From Acanthosepion pharaonis (lineage: Eukaryota; Mollusca; Cephalopoda; Sepiida; Sepiidae), in NCBI GenBank assembly GCA_903632075.3, contig CAHIKZ030000808.1:588501-652500 (forward strand): DNA of 64,000 bases, read 5' to 3'. The notes under the pieces are model-generated. The model searched no databases. It saw only the letters and a program-made list of their open reading frames with translations, and had not been told where the DNA came from. The translations under genes and the position numbers were made by a program. Positions 30,205-39,574 of this stretch are shown in pieces (within the stretch, counting starts at the first letter, position 1; the number at the start of each line of letters is the position of its first letter).

Positions 30205-30450
30205 GTTGGGTTGCCCGGATTGAGAAATCTGAGAGCCGAGTTCGAATTCCAGTCAGATCCATTACATTTACTTACGTGCTAATACCCTTGGGAAAGGTAT
30301 GTATCCTCTTCTTCTCTCCCCAGCTATGAGTAAATAGGAGGACAGACCGGGTTCTATAACCTTCGATGGCAACTGGTCTACCGCAGAAAGAAATGGCAAC
30401 CTACTGCAGGAAAAAAATCTGCCTCGTCAGTCATGCATCGCGTGCAATAA
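30205..30450 (+). mobile_element. tRNA-derived SINE, main family, 5' truncated
   Basis: Starts within the tRNA-like head (GCCCGGATTGAGAAATC), with B-box GAGTTCGAATTCCAGTCAGA, then GGGAAAGGTATGTATCC, AGCTATGAGTAAATAGGAGG, CCGGGTTCTATAACCTTCGA and GCCTCGTCAGTCATGCATCG. It lacks the terminal hairpin present in other copies. Confidence 0.85.
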
Positions 30451-31055
30451 CTGGGCAGTAGTAAATAAGAAGACGAGATATCCCGAGACATGGACAGCAG
30501 AACGAGAACTATGTATCCCCGTAGATTAAATAAAGGTTCCAGTTCGAAATAACCTAAATGGCAAGGGTAATATTAGCCGTTTCCTTATAAGGAAACATTC
30601 TACAGTCACTAACCGAGTAGCCAGTGCTACTTTAGGTTGAAATTTATTTAAAAACAACAAACAAACTATTTTTCACGGAAATATGTCTCTCAAGTCCACT
30701 TACTGTTATCCCTCTTTCAATGATGGGACTTTCCTTCCTAACTTTTTGTTAAAGTAGTTTGGAAAGTTAACATCTTGATCATATTATTTTCTCTTCGACT
30801 TACATGCTATATCTTTTTTTATCCGTGGCCGTTGTTGAACGTTCTCAAGTGATGTGGTTTCTGTTTTTTGGTAGTTCTTTATAATTTACAACTTAAGAAG
30901 GATGGATGGCATAACGGTCGTAATGTTGTGATAGCAACAAAGATGAGGATAGTAGTCTGAATGTAAATTAAATCAATATCTCCTCATTCAGTTAGAAAGA
31001 TCGATGTTTTCTTACATGCTTCTTCTGCTTTCATTCAACACTGGTACATACATAT
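30451..31055. other. No recognised feature except a short repeat at 30941
   Basis: Contains the fourth GGAT/GTCT stem-loop repeat at 30941-30966. Otherwise unassigned. Confidence 0.4.
30941..30966 (+). repeat. Repeat with GGAC/GTCC-like stem-loop, copy 4
   Basis: AGATGAGGATAGTAGTCTGA then ATGTAA. The stem GGAT/GTCT keeps pairing potential through a G·T pair. Confidence 0.45.
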
Positions 31056-31245
31056 TATGTACCAAGTCTTTTCGGGACATGGGCGATCAGGGCTCTCTCC
31101 AACTTCCTGTCTTTTGTTTTCACTTTATTTTTATTTTTTTTGCCTTATCATCTCTGTCCAGTCCTGTCCTGCTATATATGCACGCAAACGCATGTCGGTT
31201 GTCCTAGAAATTTCAGTTGTCGCTTTTTACTTGAAAGATTCCTTT
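31056..31245 (-). mobile_element. RTE-type LINE, 3' terminal piece of a split copy
   Basis: Complement of GGACATGGGCGATCAGGGCT and CTCCAACTTCCTGTC matches the RTE C-terminal KLWRALIAHV-type segment seen at 6810 and 2900. The homology breaks off where the polypyrimidine array begins. Confidence 0.65.
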
Positions 31246-32618
31246 ATTTTCCTTTTTTTTTTTTTCTCTTTTCTTTTTTTGTTTCTTTCCCTTTTTTCTT
31301 TCTTTTTCCTTTTTTCTTTTTTTTCTTTCTTTTTTTTTTTTTTCTTTCTTTTTCCTTTTTTCTTTTTTTTTTCTTTTTCCTTTTTTCTTTTTTCTTTCTT
31401 TTTCCTTTTTTCTTTTTTCTTTCTTTTTCCTTTTTTCTTTTTTCTTTCTTTTTCCTTTTTTCTTTTTTCTTTCTTTTTCCTTTTTTCTTCCTTTTTTCCT
31501 TCTTTCTCCTTCTTTTTCCCTCTTTCTCCTTCTTTCTCCTTCTTTTTCCTTCTTTCTCCTTCTTTCTCCTTCTTTTTCTTTCCCTTTTTCTTTCTTTCCA
31601 TTTTTTCTTTCTTTCCGTTTTTTCTTTTCCCTTTTTCCGTTTTTTCTTTTCCCTTTTTCCGTTTTTTCTTTTCCCTTTTTCCGTTTTTTCTTTTCCGTTT
31701 TTCCGTTTTTTCTTTTTCATTTCCCTTCTTTCTTTTCCCTTTTTTCCCATTTTCTTTTCCCATTTTTCTTTCACTTTTTTCTTTCACTTTTCTTTTTTTT
31801 CCTTCCCTTTTTCTTTTCCCATTTTTCTTTCTTTTCCCTTTCTTTCCCCATTTTTCTTTCATTTCCCTTTTTTCCTTTTTTCTCTTCCCTTTTTCTTTCT
31901 TTCCTCATTTCCCTTCTTTCCCTTTTTTCCCCTTTTTTCATTCTTTTCCCATTTTTCTTTTCTCATTTTTCTTTCTTTTCCCATTTTTCTTTCTTTTCCC
32001 ATTTTTCTTTCTTTTCCCACTTTTCTTTCTTTTCCCTTTTACATTTCCCTTCTTTCTTTCCCTTTTTTCCTTCTTTCTTTCCCTTTTTTCCTTCTTTCTT
32101 TTCCATTTTTTCTTCCTTTTCCTTCTTTCTTTTCCATTTTTTCTTCCTTTTCCCATTTTTCTTTCTTTTCCCATTTTTCTTTCTTTTCCCATTTTTCTTT
32201 CTTTTCCCATTTTTCTTTCTTTTCCCATTTTTCTTTCTTTTCCCATTTTTCTTTCTTTTCCCATTTTTCTTTCTTTTCCCATTTTTCTTTCTTTTCCCTT
32301 TTCCAATTATTCTTTCTCTTTTTCTGTTTCTTTCTCTTTTTCTGTTTCTTTCTCTTTTTCTGTTTCTTTCTCTTTTTCTGTTTCTTTCTCTTTTTCTGTT
32401 TCTTTCTCTTTTTCTGTTTCTTTCTCTTTTTCTGTTTCTTTCTCTTTTTCTGTTTCTTTCTCTTTTCTGTTTCTTTTCTCTTTTCTGTTTCTTTCTCTTT
32501 TTCTGTTTCTTTCTCTTTTTCTGTTTCTTTCTCTTTTTCTGTTTCTTTCTCTTTTTCTGTTTCTTTCTCTTTTTCTGTTTCTTTCTCTTTTTCTGTTTCT
32601 TTCTCTTTTTCTGTTTCT
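31240..32618. repeat. Polypyrimidine array, about 1.4 kb
   Basis: Almost pure T/C on the + strand. Successive zones have different units. 31260-31500 has CTTTCTTTTTCCTTTTTT-like blocks. 31500-31590 has CTCCTTCTTTCTCCTTCTT. 31610-31720 has CGTTTTTTCTTTTCCCTTTT. 32140-32300 has an 18-bp ATTTTTCTTTCTTTTCCC unit. 32306-32618 has about seventeen copies of an 18-bp TTTCTTTCTCTTTTTCTG unit. Frames of more than 500 codons on + and 225 codons on - are artefacts. It is a strong H-DNA (triplex) candidate. Confidence 0.95.
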
Positions 32619-32670
32619 TTGAAACTTCATCGTTACTCACATGTTCTGTATTGTATTTTTAGTATATATT
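32619..32670 (-). mobile_element. RTE-type LINE, piece on the far side of the array
   Basis: TTGAAACTTCATCG plus TTACTCACATGTTC resembles the complement of the RTE segment at 3150-3190 (GTCATTGCTCACATGTTCGA). It continues the copy at 31056 after the array, implying that the array expanded within the LINE. Confidence 0.5.
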
Positions 32671-33020
32671 CATAGAAACACCAGGAGTAGATAGATTTGA
32701 CTACCGTCTAGTTCAGACAACTCGCCGGTCTTATGAACAAGAGTAGAGCTTCATCCCTCGTTTCCTGTTTAGGATTGGGTCTGTGGTCCCTTCTAAATTC
32801 TACTTCAAGTCTATACTCCTAACGTCTCTACCTGAACTCTGAAATTTTATTCGCTAATTAAATCCTGTCTTCAAGTCTAGAATTAGCTATCTTTTCTGTT
32901 ATCTGGCCCTTTTTTTTGCGCTAATAAAACAGTAACCTTTTTTCCTGAGTGGCGCTTGGGGCCTTTTATTGGGTGAACATTATTAAAAAAAAAAAAAATA
33001 AACATCTTGTCGATTTTTCA
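32671..33020. other. Unassigned segment between RTE pieces
   Basis: No recognised family. It separates two parts of the same antisense RTE copy, so it may be an insertion. A CTGAGTGGCGCTTGGGGCC block near 32945 recalls the LINE family A 3' UTR. Confidence 0.3.
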
Positions 33021-33024
33021 TAGG

Positions 33025-33180
33025 TAAGGAAATTATCCAGCATTCACTGCCAGATAGGAGATTAGATATTACATAGCAGTTCAACACACTTTTCTTTGTT
33101 TCTAATGATATTTTACTACATCTTAATATTTTGCTTAGTTTCTAAATGCCCCCTTTCACTAATCCAATGTGCCTTTGGTT
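33025..33180 (-). mobile_element. RTE-type LINE, upstream piece of the split copy
   Basis: Minus-strand translation, across frameshifts, corresponds to the AFQKLSKxLRNRKxSLETKK and NCYVISxLLxGSECW region of RTE polyproteins. It is homologous to 43363-43530 in the same orientation. Confidence 0.65.
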
Positions 33181-33400
33181 TTCTGTTTCACATTTTGTCC
33201 GTCCTGGGTAAGACGATAAACTACGCCCAACAGCAAGGCCTCTGATCAGGAGGTTTTGAGGAGCGTGGAACCACCTCTTAATTGCTGGTGTTCCCAGGTC
33301 CACCCTGACCCGGAGTAGTAGTGCCTGTTAGTCCCAGTTATAGGTAAATAGTTACCCCCCCACCAAGTGGGCCCAAAACACTATGAAAGTGTAAAAATAA
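33181..33400. other. Unassigned GC-richer repeat-like segment
   Basis: Contains GTGGAACCACCTCTTAATTG, AGTAGTAGTGCCTGTTAGTC and TAGGTAAATAGTTACC, resembling parts of SINE bodies, but I cannot place it in a family. Confidence 0.3.
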
Positions 33401-33404
33401 GTTT

Positions 33405-33545
33405 TAATACTAGAAATAATTTGTAAAAAAAATTATTACCAGTAATAAATTTTTGAAGAAAAATTATTACCAGCAATACATTAAAAAAAAAAAAAAATTA
33501 CCATTTATACATATATTTTTAAAAAAATAATACCAGCAATAAAAA
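33405..33545. repeat. Imperfect AT-rich tandem repeat
   Basis: About three units of AAAAAAATTATTACCAG plus CAATAAATTTTTGAAG, each 35-50 bp, differing by A-run length. Confidence 0.75.
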
Positions 33546-33548
33546 TTG

Positions 33549-33607
33549 TTGGCATTAAATAACCCATTGAGGTTGATATGCTGTAAAACAAACCAAACCA
33601 AACCAAT
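33549..33607 (+). repeat. ~55-bp dispersed repeat, single unit
   Basis: TTGGCATTAAATAACCCATT, then GAGGTTGATATGCTGTAAAA and ACCAAACCAATCA. Two tandem units of the same sequence occur at 42026-42130. Confidence 0.7.
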
Positions 33608-33690
33608 CACATTTTGTGTTACTACACTAGCCATATAGTGATTTTAATCTGCTTGATTTCTCTCTCTCTTTCGTTCCCACCTCTTGTTTT

Positions 33691-34036
33691 GCTTATGGCT
33701 GCATCACGTTTGAACACCGGTTCCTAGAAGATTACTGAAGTTAAGTAACACCGAATGTGGTCAATACCAAGGTGGGCGACAACTTGGGAATATCAAGTGT
33801 TGTAAGCGTGGATGTGCAGGTGGTGTAATGGATAATGGTTCGGAATTGTTAATCGGAAAACCGAATTCCAATTCCAGTTGGGTTTATTTTAACTTACACA
33901 CAAATACCGTTTAGAAAGGTATGAATCCACTTTTTATTCCCCTAGCTATGGGTTAATTAGAAAGACTTGTATCACTAAATCATTACCCCCCCGGTCAAAT
34001 TCTTACAATCTAAAAATATTTTCTTGCAAAGGGTTA
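33691..34036 (+). mobile_element. Composite SINE: 5S rRNA-derived head fused to tRNA-derived part
   Basis: 33691-33807 (117 bp) aligns over its whole length with animal 5S rRNA. It starts GCTTATGGCTGCATCACG, contains the internal promoter region (AGTTAAGTAACACCGA for box A, GGTGGGCGACAACTTGGGAA for box C), and ends GTGTTGTAAGC like the mature 3' end. A tRNA-like part follows at once (GTGCAGGTGGTGTAATGGAT; B-box-like CCGAATTCCAATTCCAGTTG), then the SINE body (GAAAGGTATGAATCC, CTAGCTATGGGTTAATTAG) and tail (AAAAATATTTTCTTGCAAAG). The same 5S-to-tRNA order and junction recur at 42600, so it is a family, not chance. It is diverged and not a working 5S gene. Confidence 0.85.
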
Positions 34037-34063
34037 AGACATAGAAAACAAAACAATTTCTTG

Positions 34064-35874
34064 TTCCTCTCTCTCTCTCTCTCGTTCATTGCTCTCCCTC
34101 TCTCTCTCTCGTTCATTGCTCTCCCTCTCTCTCTCTCGTTCATTGCTCTCCCTCTCTCTCTCTCGTTCATTGCTCTCCCTCTCTCTCTCTCTCTCTCGTT
34201 CATTGCTCTCCTCTCTCTCTCTCTCGTTCATTGCTCTCCCTCTCTCTCTCTCTCGTTCATTGCTCTCCCTCTCTCTCTCTCGTTCATTGCTCTCCCTCTC
34301 TCTCTCTCGTTCATTGCTCTCCCTCTCTCTCTCTCGTTCATTGCTCTCCCCTCTCTCTCTCGTTCATTGCTCTCCCCTCTCTCTCTCGTTCATTGCTCTC
34401 CCCTCTCTCTCTCGTTCATTGCTCTCTCTCTCTCTCATTCATTACCCTCCCTCTCTCTCGTTCATTACTCTCTCCCTCTCTCTCTCGTTCCTTCTCTCCC
34501 TCTCTCTCTCTCGTTCATTGCTCTCCCTCTCTCTCTCATTCATTCTCTCCCTCTCTCTCTCTCATTCATTGCTCTCCCTCTCTCTCTCTCATTCATTACT
34601 CTCCCTCTCTCTCTCTCATTCATTCTCTCTCTCTCTCGTTCATTACTCTCTCTCTCATTCATTACTCTCTCTCTCGTTCATTGCTCTCCCTCTCTCTCTC
34701 TCTCTCTCATTCATTGCTCTCCCTCTCTCTCTCTCTCTCTTCATTCATTGCTCTCCCTCTCGTTCATTGCCCTCCCCTCTCTCTCTCCCCCTCTCTCTCG
34801 TTCTTTGCTCTCCTCCTCTCTCTCTCTCTCTCTCTCTCTCATTCATTGCTCTCCCTCTCTCTCGTTCATTGCTCTCTCTCTCTCTCTCTCTCTCTCTCGT
34901 TCATTGCCCTCCCCTCTCTCTCGTTCATTACTCTCCCTCTCTCTCGTTCATTGCTCTCCCCTCTCTCGTTCATTGCTCTCCCTCTCTCTCGTTCATTGCT
35001 CTCTCTCTCTCTCGTTCTCTCTCTCGTTCATCTCTCTCTCTCTCTCTCTCTCGTTCATTGCTCTCTCTCTCTCTCTCTCTCTCTCTCATTCATTGCTCTC
35101 CCTCTCTCTCTCTCTCTCTCTCGTTCATTACTCTCCCTCTCTCTCTCTCTCTCTCTTGTTCATTGCTCTCCCTCTCTCTCTCTCTCTCTCTCTTATTCAT
35201 TGCTCTCCCTCTCTCTCTCTCTCTCTCTCATTCATTCTCTCTCTCTCTCTCTCTCTCGTTCATTGCTCTCCCTCTCTCTCTCTCTCGTTCATTACTCTCC
35301 CTCTCTCTCTCTCTCTCTCTCGTTCATCTCTCCCCTCTCTCTCTCTCTCTCATTCATTGCTCTCCCTCTCTCTCTCTCTCTCTCGTTCATTGCTCTCCCT
35401 CTCTCTCTCTCTCTCTTCATTCATTGCTCTCTCTCTCTCTCTCGTTCATTCTCTCTCTCTCTCTCATTCATTGCTCTCTCTCTCTCTCTCATTCATTGCT
35501 CTCTCTCTCTCTCTCTCGTTCATTCTCTCTCTCTCTCTCGTTCATTACTCTCCCTCTCTCTCTCTCGTTCATTGCTCTCCCTCTCTCTCTCTCTCGTTCA
35601 TTGCTCTCCCTCTCTCTCTCTCTCGTTCATTTCTCTCCCTCTCTCTCTCTCATTCATTACTCTCATTCATTCATTACTCTCTCTCTCTCTCGTTCATTCT
35701 CTCTCTCTCTCTCATTACTCTCTCTCTCTCTCGTTCATTCTCTCTCTCTCTCTCGTTCATTGCTCTCTCTCTCTCTCATTCATTGCTCTCTCTCTCTCTC
35801 ATTCATTCTCTCTCTCTCTCATTCATTCTCTCCCTCTCTCTCATTCATTACCCTCTCTCTCATTCTCTCTCTCT

Positions 35875-35905
<31 letters not shown>

Positions 35906-36345
35906 GTTCATTCTCTCTCTCTCTCTCATTCTCTCTCTCTCTCGTTCATTGCTCTCTCTCTCTCTCTCATTCATTGCTCTCCCTCTCTCTCTCGTTCATT
36001 GCTCTCTCTCTCTCTCGTTCATTGCTCTCTCTCTCTCTCGTTCATTGCTCTCCCTCTCTCTCATTCATTGCCCTCTCTCTCGTTCATTGCTCTCTCTCGT
36101 TCATTGCTCTCCCTCTCTCTCTCCCTCGTTCATTGCTCTCCCTCTCTCTCTCCCTCGTTCATTGCTCTCCCTCTCTCTCTCTCGTTCATTGCTCTCTCTC
36201 TCGTTCATTGCTCTCTCTCTCGTTCATTGCTCTCTCCCGTTCATTGCTCTCTCCCTCGTTCGTTCATTGCTCTCTCTCTCTCATTCATTGCTCTCTCTCT
36301 CTCGTTCATTGCTCTCTCTCTCTCTCGTTCATTGCTCTTTTCACT
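34064..36345. repeat. CT-rich array, about 2.3 kb
   Basis: Roughly 90 units built from CTCTCGTTCATTGCTCTCCC with variable (CT)n spacers and GTTCATTG/ATTCATTA/GTTCATTC variants. It begins about 30 bp after the composite SINE ends. All three + frames are open for 716-781 codons because no unit contains a stop in phase. These are not genes. Confidence 0.97.
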
Positions 36346-36374
36346 GCCCCCCCCCCCTCACTCAGAATGTTTTT

Positions 36375-36610
36375 GTTCTAGAATTGTTGCCAACCAAGGC
36401 TAGAGAGTTTGTCCAGTTGCTTAATCATAATTAGCGGTGTGAAGAGATAGATTAATACTTTTAGTGGGAGACAGTGCTAGCACATTTGGGAAGGAGAAGT
36501 GGGTCTTTTTCTTTCCAGGGCATTAATTCAGAAATGAACACAAACTATCTCATCAATGGGAATTTGAACATTTCAATTCTGTCACCATGAACCGCTAGCC
36601 CACTTAAACC
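36375..36610 (-). mobile_element. tRNA-derived SINE
   Basis: The minus strand carries the body (complement of TTGCCAACCAAGGCTAGAGA and TTAATCATAATTAGCGGTGT) and a degraded head (complement of AATTTGAACATTTCAATTCT). The CT array lies directly at its 3' end. Confidence 0.6.
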
Positions 36611-37316
36611 TCCTGCCAAGTCGATGGACTTTTGAAATGTCTCTGGACTTAAATGCTTCTACATAGCAATCCTAAGTCGGTCATTTTTTTTTCTTTTCAG
36701 ATAAACATTTTTTATGTTTTCTCAAATGGCATGTTTATCATTTTAACAGTAAAACATTACACATGGTCTCCAAGAAGGTGTTTTTTTTTTCTTTTCTTTC
36801 TTTTTCCTTTTTACTTGATTTGCTTTTGCTGTAAGAGCAAGCTCTGTCCTCTGTGTTCTTGATTTATTTGCCCTAAACTGTTTGATTTCTCTCTTCAAAC
36901 GTTAAAAGATCATCGTGCCCTTACTAAGTATTATAAACATCAAACTTGACTTGTGGTTTTTCTCCCTGCAATAACAAGACAAGTGCTCTACTTATCTATC
37001 TGCTTAAGACTTATTCGTTTCTAACCACTTGACTATTTTTCATGTGCAATTGTTTGTTGAGATTCTTGAAAACAATAATTATCTTTTTTTACTTCTCTGA
37101 AACAAGTTAATTTTGGGAGTTTTAGTTTACTTTGCAATTTAATTTGGTAAAATTGCTTTCTCATTGTATAAATTTAAGCAACAGTTTTTGGTTATTACTT
37201 TTACAAAATGAGTTTTCTTTGTTTTATAAAGTGTAACATATACATTATGCATATTATTAAGGGTTCATGAAAAGTTCTCAACCAAACCAAGAAGCTATCA
37301 AAATTTGATATTAGAG

Positions 37317-37320
<4 letters not shown>
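36611..37320. other. No recognised feature
   Basis: AT-rich sequence without gene signals. Confidence 0.4.

Positions 37321-37364
<44 letters not shown>
37318..37364. repeat. (TA)n microsatellite
   Basis: A TA run at the 3' end of the antisense SINE that follows. Confidence 0.95.
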
Positions 37365-37366
<2 letters not shown>

Positions 37367-37784
37367 CGACTCTCCCGTCGCGTTCGATGTATGAGGGTCA
37401 GGCGATAAGTCCCCAGGAAACCGACATCCCGACACCGGCACATGAGATTTGATTATAGTGGTGAAGGCCTCGTGCAGGACCAGCCACACTTTTTTGGAGG
37501 GACGAATACAGAAACCTGGTGCACCGAATGCATGCCACAAAGGTTCCCCAAACGACCCTCCGCAGGTTTTGAATTCAGAGTTGTCCTTCTCCTAGACCAG
37601 TTGCCATCCAAGGCTATAGAACCCAGTCTGTCCTGCTATTTTACCCATAGCTGGAGGGAGATGAAGAGGATACATACCTTTCCCAAGGGTATTAGCACGT
37701 AAGTGAATGTAATGGATTCGACTGGAATTGAACTCGGCTCTGCGATTCCTCAATCAAGCCGCTATCCACTGCTCCACCGTGCCT

Positions 37785-37787
<3 letters not shown>
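37365..37787 (-). mobile_element. tRNA-derived SINE, longest copy, about 420 bp
   Basis: Minus-strand order: head GGAGGCACGGTGGAGCAGTG and GATAGCGGCTTGATTGAGGA, B-box GAGTTCAATTCCAGTCGAAT, body GGGAAAGGTATGTATCC, AGCTATGGGTAAAATAGCAG, CTGGGTTCTATAGCCTTGGA, then a 3' region not seen in the shorter copies (complement of GGTTCCCCAAACGACCCTCC, GGTGCACCGAATGCATGCCA, GGTCAGGCGATAAGTCCCCA). Both ends abut (TA)n tracts: the tail at 37363 and the head at 37788. Confidence 0.85.

Positions 37788-37860
<73 letters not shown>
37788..37860. repeat. (TA)n microsatellite
   Basis: About 68 bp of TA at the head of the SINE. Confidence 0.95.
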
Positions 37861-37864
<4 letters not shown>

Positions 37865-37976
37865 AATATAATTTTTATTTACTTTTTTAAAATTTATTAA
37901 AAAATACATTTTTCTTGTCTGCCATATTTAATGAAAGATGTTTCAAAGAGTGGTTGCTGCCCAAATATAGATCAAT

Positions 37977-38002
37977 TATATATATATATATATATATATA
38001 TA
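37977..38002. repeat. (TA)n microsatellite
   Basis: A short TA run. Confidence 0.9.
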
Positions 38003-38049
38003 ACAGTGAGTTTTCAGTTGATGCCTGATGATTGACATAGCAATTTTAC

Positions 38050-38168
38050 AAGCATAGCTTAGATGTGGCACAAGGCCGAAAGCATGGGGACCAAGTGAGG
38101 ATTGAACGCACTACTCATTCATAATTGTGTAGCAAGACAAGCTTGCTAACCATTACACCACCTTGGGG
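38050..38168 (-). mobile_element. Short tRNA-derived SINE, second family
   Basis: The complement reads CCAAGGTGGTGTAATGGTTA, GCAAGCTTGTCTTGCTACAC, then B-box-like GTTCAATCCTCACTTGGTCC and TTCGGCCTTGTGCCACATCT, matching 9728 and 9949. Confidence 0.8.
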
Positions 38169-38243
38169 TACGTCTGATGATTGGCATATGCATGAATCTG
38201 ACAGTTGTACTAAACAGTGATGAACAAATGTATATTATTAGAG

Positions 38244-38264
38244 TGTGTATATATATATATATAT
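38244..38264. repeat. Short (TA)n tract
   Basis: About 20 bp of TA immediately downstream (minus strand sense) of the hammerhead at 38265. Confidence 0.9.
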
Positions 38265-38316
38265 TGTCATCCACAGACTGTTTCGCTGTATCACAGCTCA
38301 TCAGTGTGGCTTGACA
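38265..38316 (-). ncRNA. Hammerhead ribozyme, complete consensus core
   Basis: Minus strand. CTGATGAG is the complement of 38297-38304. Stem II is CTGT/ACAG with loop GAT, extended by the G-C pair of the core flanks. CGAAAC is the complement of 38280-38285. A one-nucleotide loop then closes a two-pair stem III, and GTC (complement of 38276-38278) places cleavage after 38276. Stem I is CCACA (complement of 38305-38309) against TGTGG (38271-38275), a perfect 5 bp, with an outer TGTC/GACA helix of 4 bp beyond an internal loop. Every invariant base is present. This is the minimal-stem-III type known from Penelope-like elements and retrozymes. It is adjacent to (TA)n. Confidence 0.85.
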
Positions 38317-38480
38317 TCCAGTTGCCTCTAGCTAGGATCGTAACCCGACTGAATTGGCATCAGTCGGGGATTCTATCACTAAGCCGTTGGCACATGGCAG
38401 GGATGAAGGTGAATTTAAAAATATTTATTTTTAGATAAACACACAGTGACTGGGAGAACTTGATTCGATTTACCAAAGAG
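38317..38480 (-). repeat. Probable body of the hammerhead-bearing repeat
   Basis: Upstream of the ribozyme on the minus strand lies GCCAACGGCTTAGTGATAGA, then a hairpin CCCCGACTGATGCCAATTCA plus GTCGGGTTACGATCC (arms CCGACTGA/TCAGTCGG). The B-box-like GGTTACGATCC could be tRNA-derived. The extent is inferred, because only one copy is present in the window. Confidence 0.35.
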
Positions 38481-38534
38481 TATGTGCGGTACTTATTGGA
38501 AAGTACTCAATATTAGTGATAGAGCTAACATATT

Positions 38535-38609
38535 TAGTTATATTGATGTGAGCTTCTGTGACGATCGCAGAGAGTGTGAAACCCAGAGTCAAAAACTCTC
38601 ATCAATCTA

Positions 38610-38613
<4 letters not shown>
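38535..38613 (+). repeat. Hammerhead-like foldback repeat, copy 2
   Basis: Arm TAGTTATATTGATGTGAG (38535-38552) pairs with CTCTCATCAATCTAACTA (38596-38613) at 16 of 18 positions. Inside are GTGACGA (38558-38564), a short CGC/GTG stem, GAAAC (38578-38582) and GTC (38588-38590), the order expected for a hammerhead with a long stem I. C3 is changed to G and stem II is short. Copy 1 at 24841 shares arms and interior. Confidence 0.5.
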
Positions 38614-38650
<37 letters not shown>

Positions 38651-38678
38651 TGTGTGTGTATATGTATGTATATATATC
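38614..38678. repeat. (TA)n with TG-rich end
   Basis: About 26 bp of TA, then GTGTGTGTATATGTATGT sequence. Confidence 0.9.
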
Positions 38679-39570
38679 TCATTGAATAATATAGACATAT
38701 GTCTATTTATTTTTATACTGACCTTTTCCAGTTCTCTAATCAGTTTCTTGATGTTAAGATGAAATTTTTTCAAGGAAGGCGTTGTAGTTTTTTCCTACCC
38801 AAGTATTTTTGATTTCCTCCAAGCTCATCCTTGGGTAAATGACAAAGACAAAATTATTATAACTGTGAGGAAATCTGCATTTCATTGTGAATTTCTGGTT
38901 AGTTCTTCCTCAGCCAAATTTTTTGATGGTACCTACGTAAGCTAGCAAAATAAAATAAATCCTCTCCAAGCAAGGATGGAGACACTGTTATGAAATTGGA
39001 ATATAAGGAAGAATTTGGGCATCATTTGAAAGTCCAGCACTCCAAAGTTTTGAGGTTATTTTGTTCAAGTTAACCTAGCTTATTTTAAAAGTAGCCCGAA
39101 AAGTCTCAAATAATGAAATTCGAACATTTAGAAGTGTTGGACTCTTAAAAGTAGCAATTCAAGAAATTCCAAAGGTTTAGCTTGAAACTGGGAAAGATAT
39201 TCAACATGAATAACTTTTAGAATTCTACAAAAATTAAATATGCTTGAGTTTTGACTAGAAAAGTAAATGTACTGAAAATAGAGAAGAAAATCTTTCTGAT
39301 GTTTTGTTTGTTTTTAAGAGAAAATAAAAAAAACGAGATGTTCTGATTCTGAAATAATTACATAAAAACAGGATGTTGATATAGAAGTCAAAAATATTAA
39401 CTGAAGCAGAAAAGTAAATTTAAGAACTGAAGAAACAAGTCAAAACAATAAATCCCCAAATTACACACCCACACACAATTATCCCTGTTTATTTTACATA
39501 TAGCCAAAGATGTGAATATTAAAATTTTAAATATTTACTCATAATGGACTTTTAATCCCACAAACCTAAC
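38679..39570. other. No recognised feature
   Basis: AT-rich sequence without gene or element signals that I can place. Confidence 0.4.
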
Positions 39571-39574
39571 ATGA

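Noticed and set aside
31057..32675. Phe/Ser-rich 511-521-codon frames and Lys/Arg-rich antisense frames
   Set aside because: Polypyrimidine array read in sense and antisense; low-complexity artefact.
33691..33807. Functional 5S rRNA gene
   Set aside because: Many substitutions, fusion to a SINE body and a second dispersed copy with the same fusion indicate a retroposon head, not an rRNA gene.
34061..36434. Three overlapping frames of 716-781 codons
   Set aside because: Same cause: a stop-free CT array (LSLSFIALP-type repeats). No start context, domains or splice signals.
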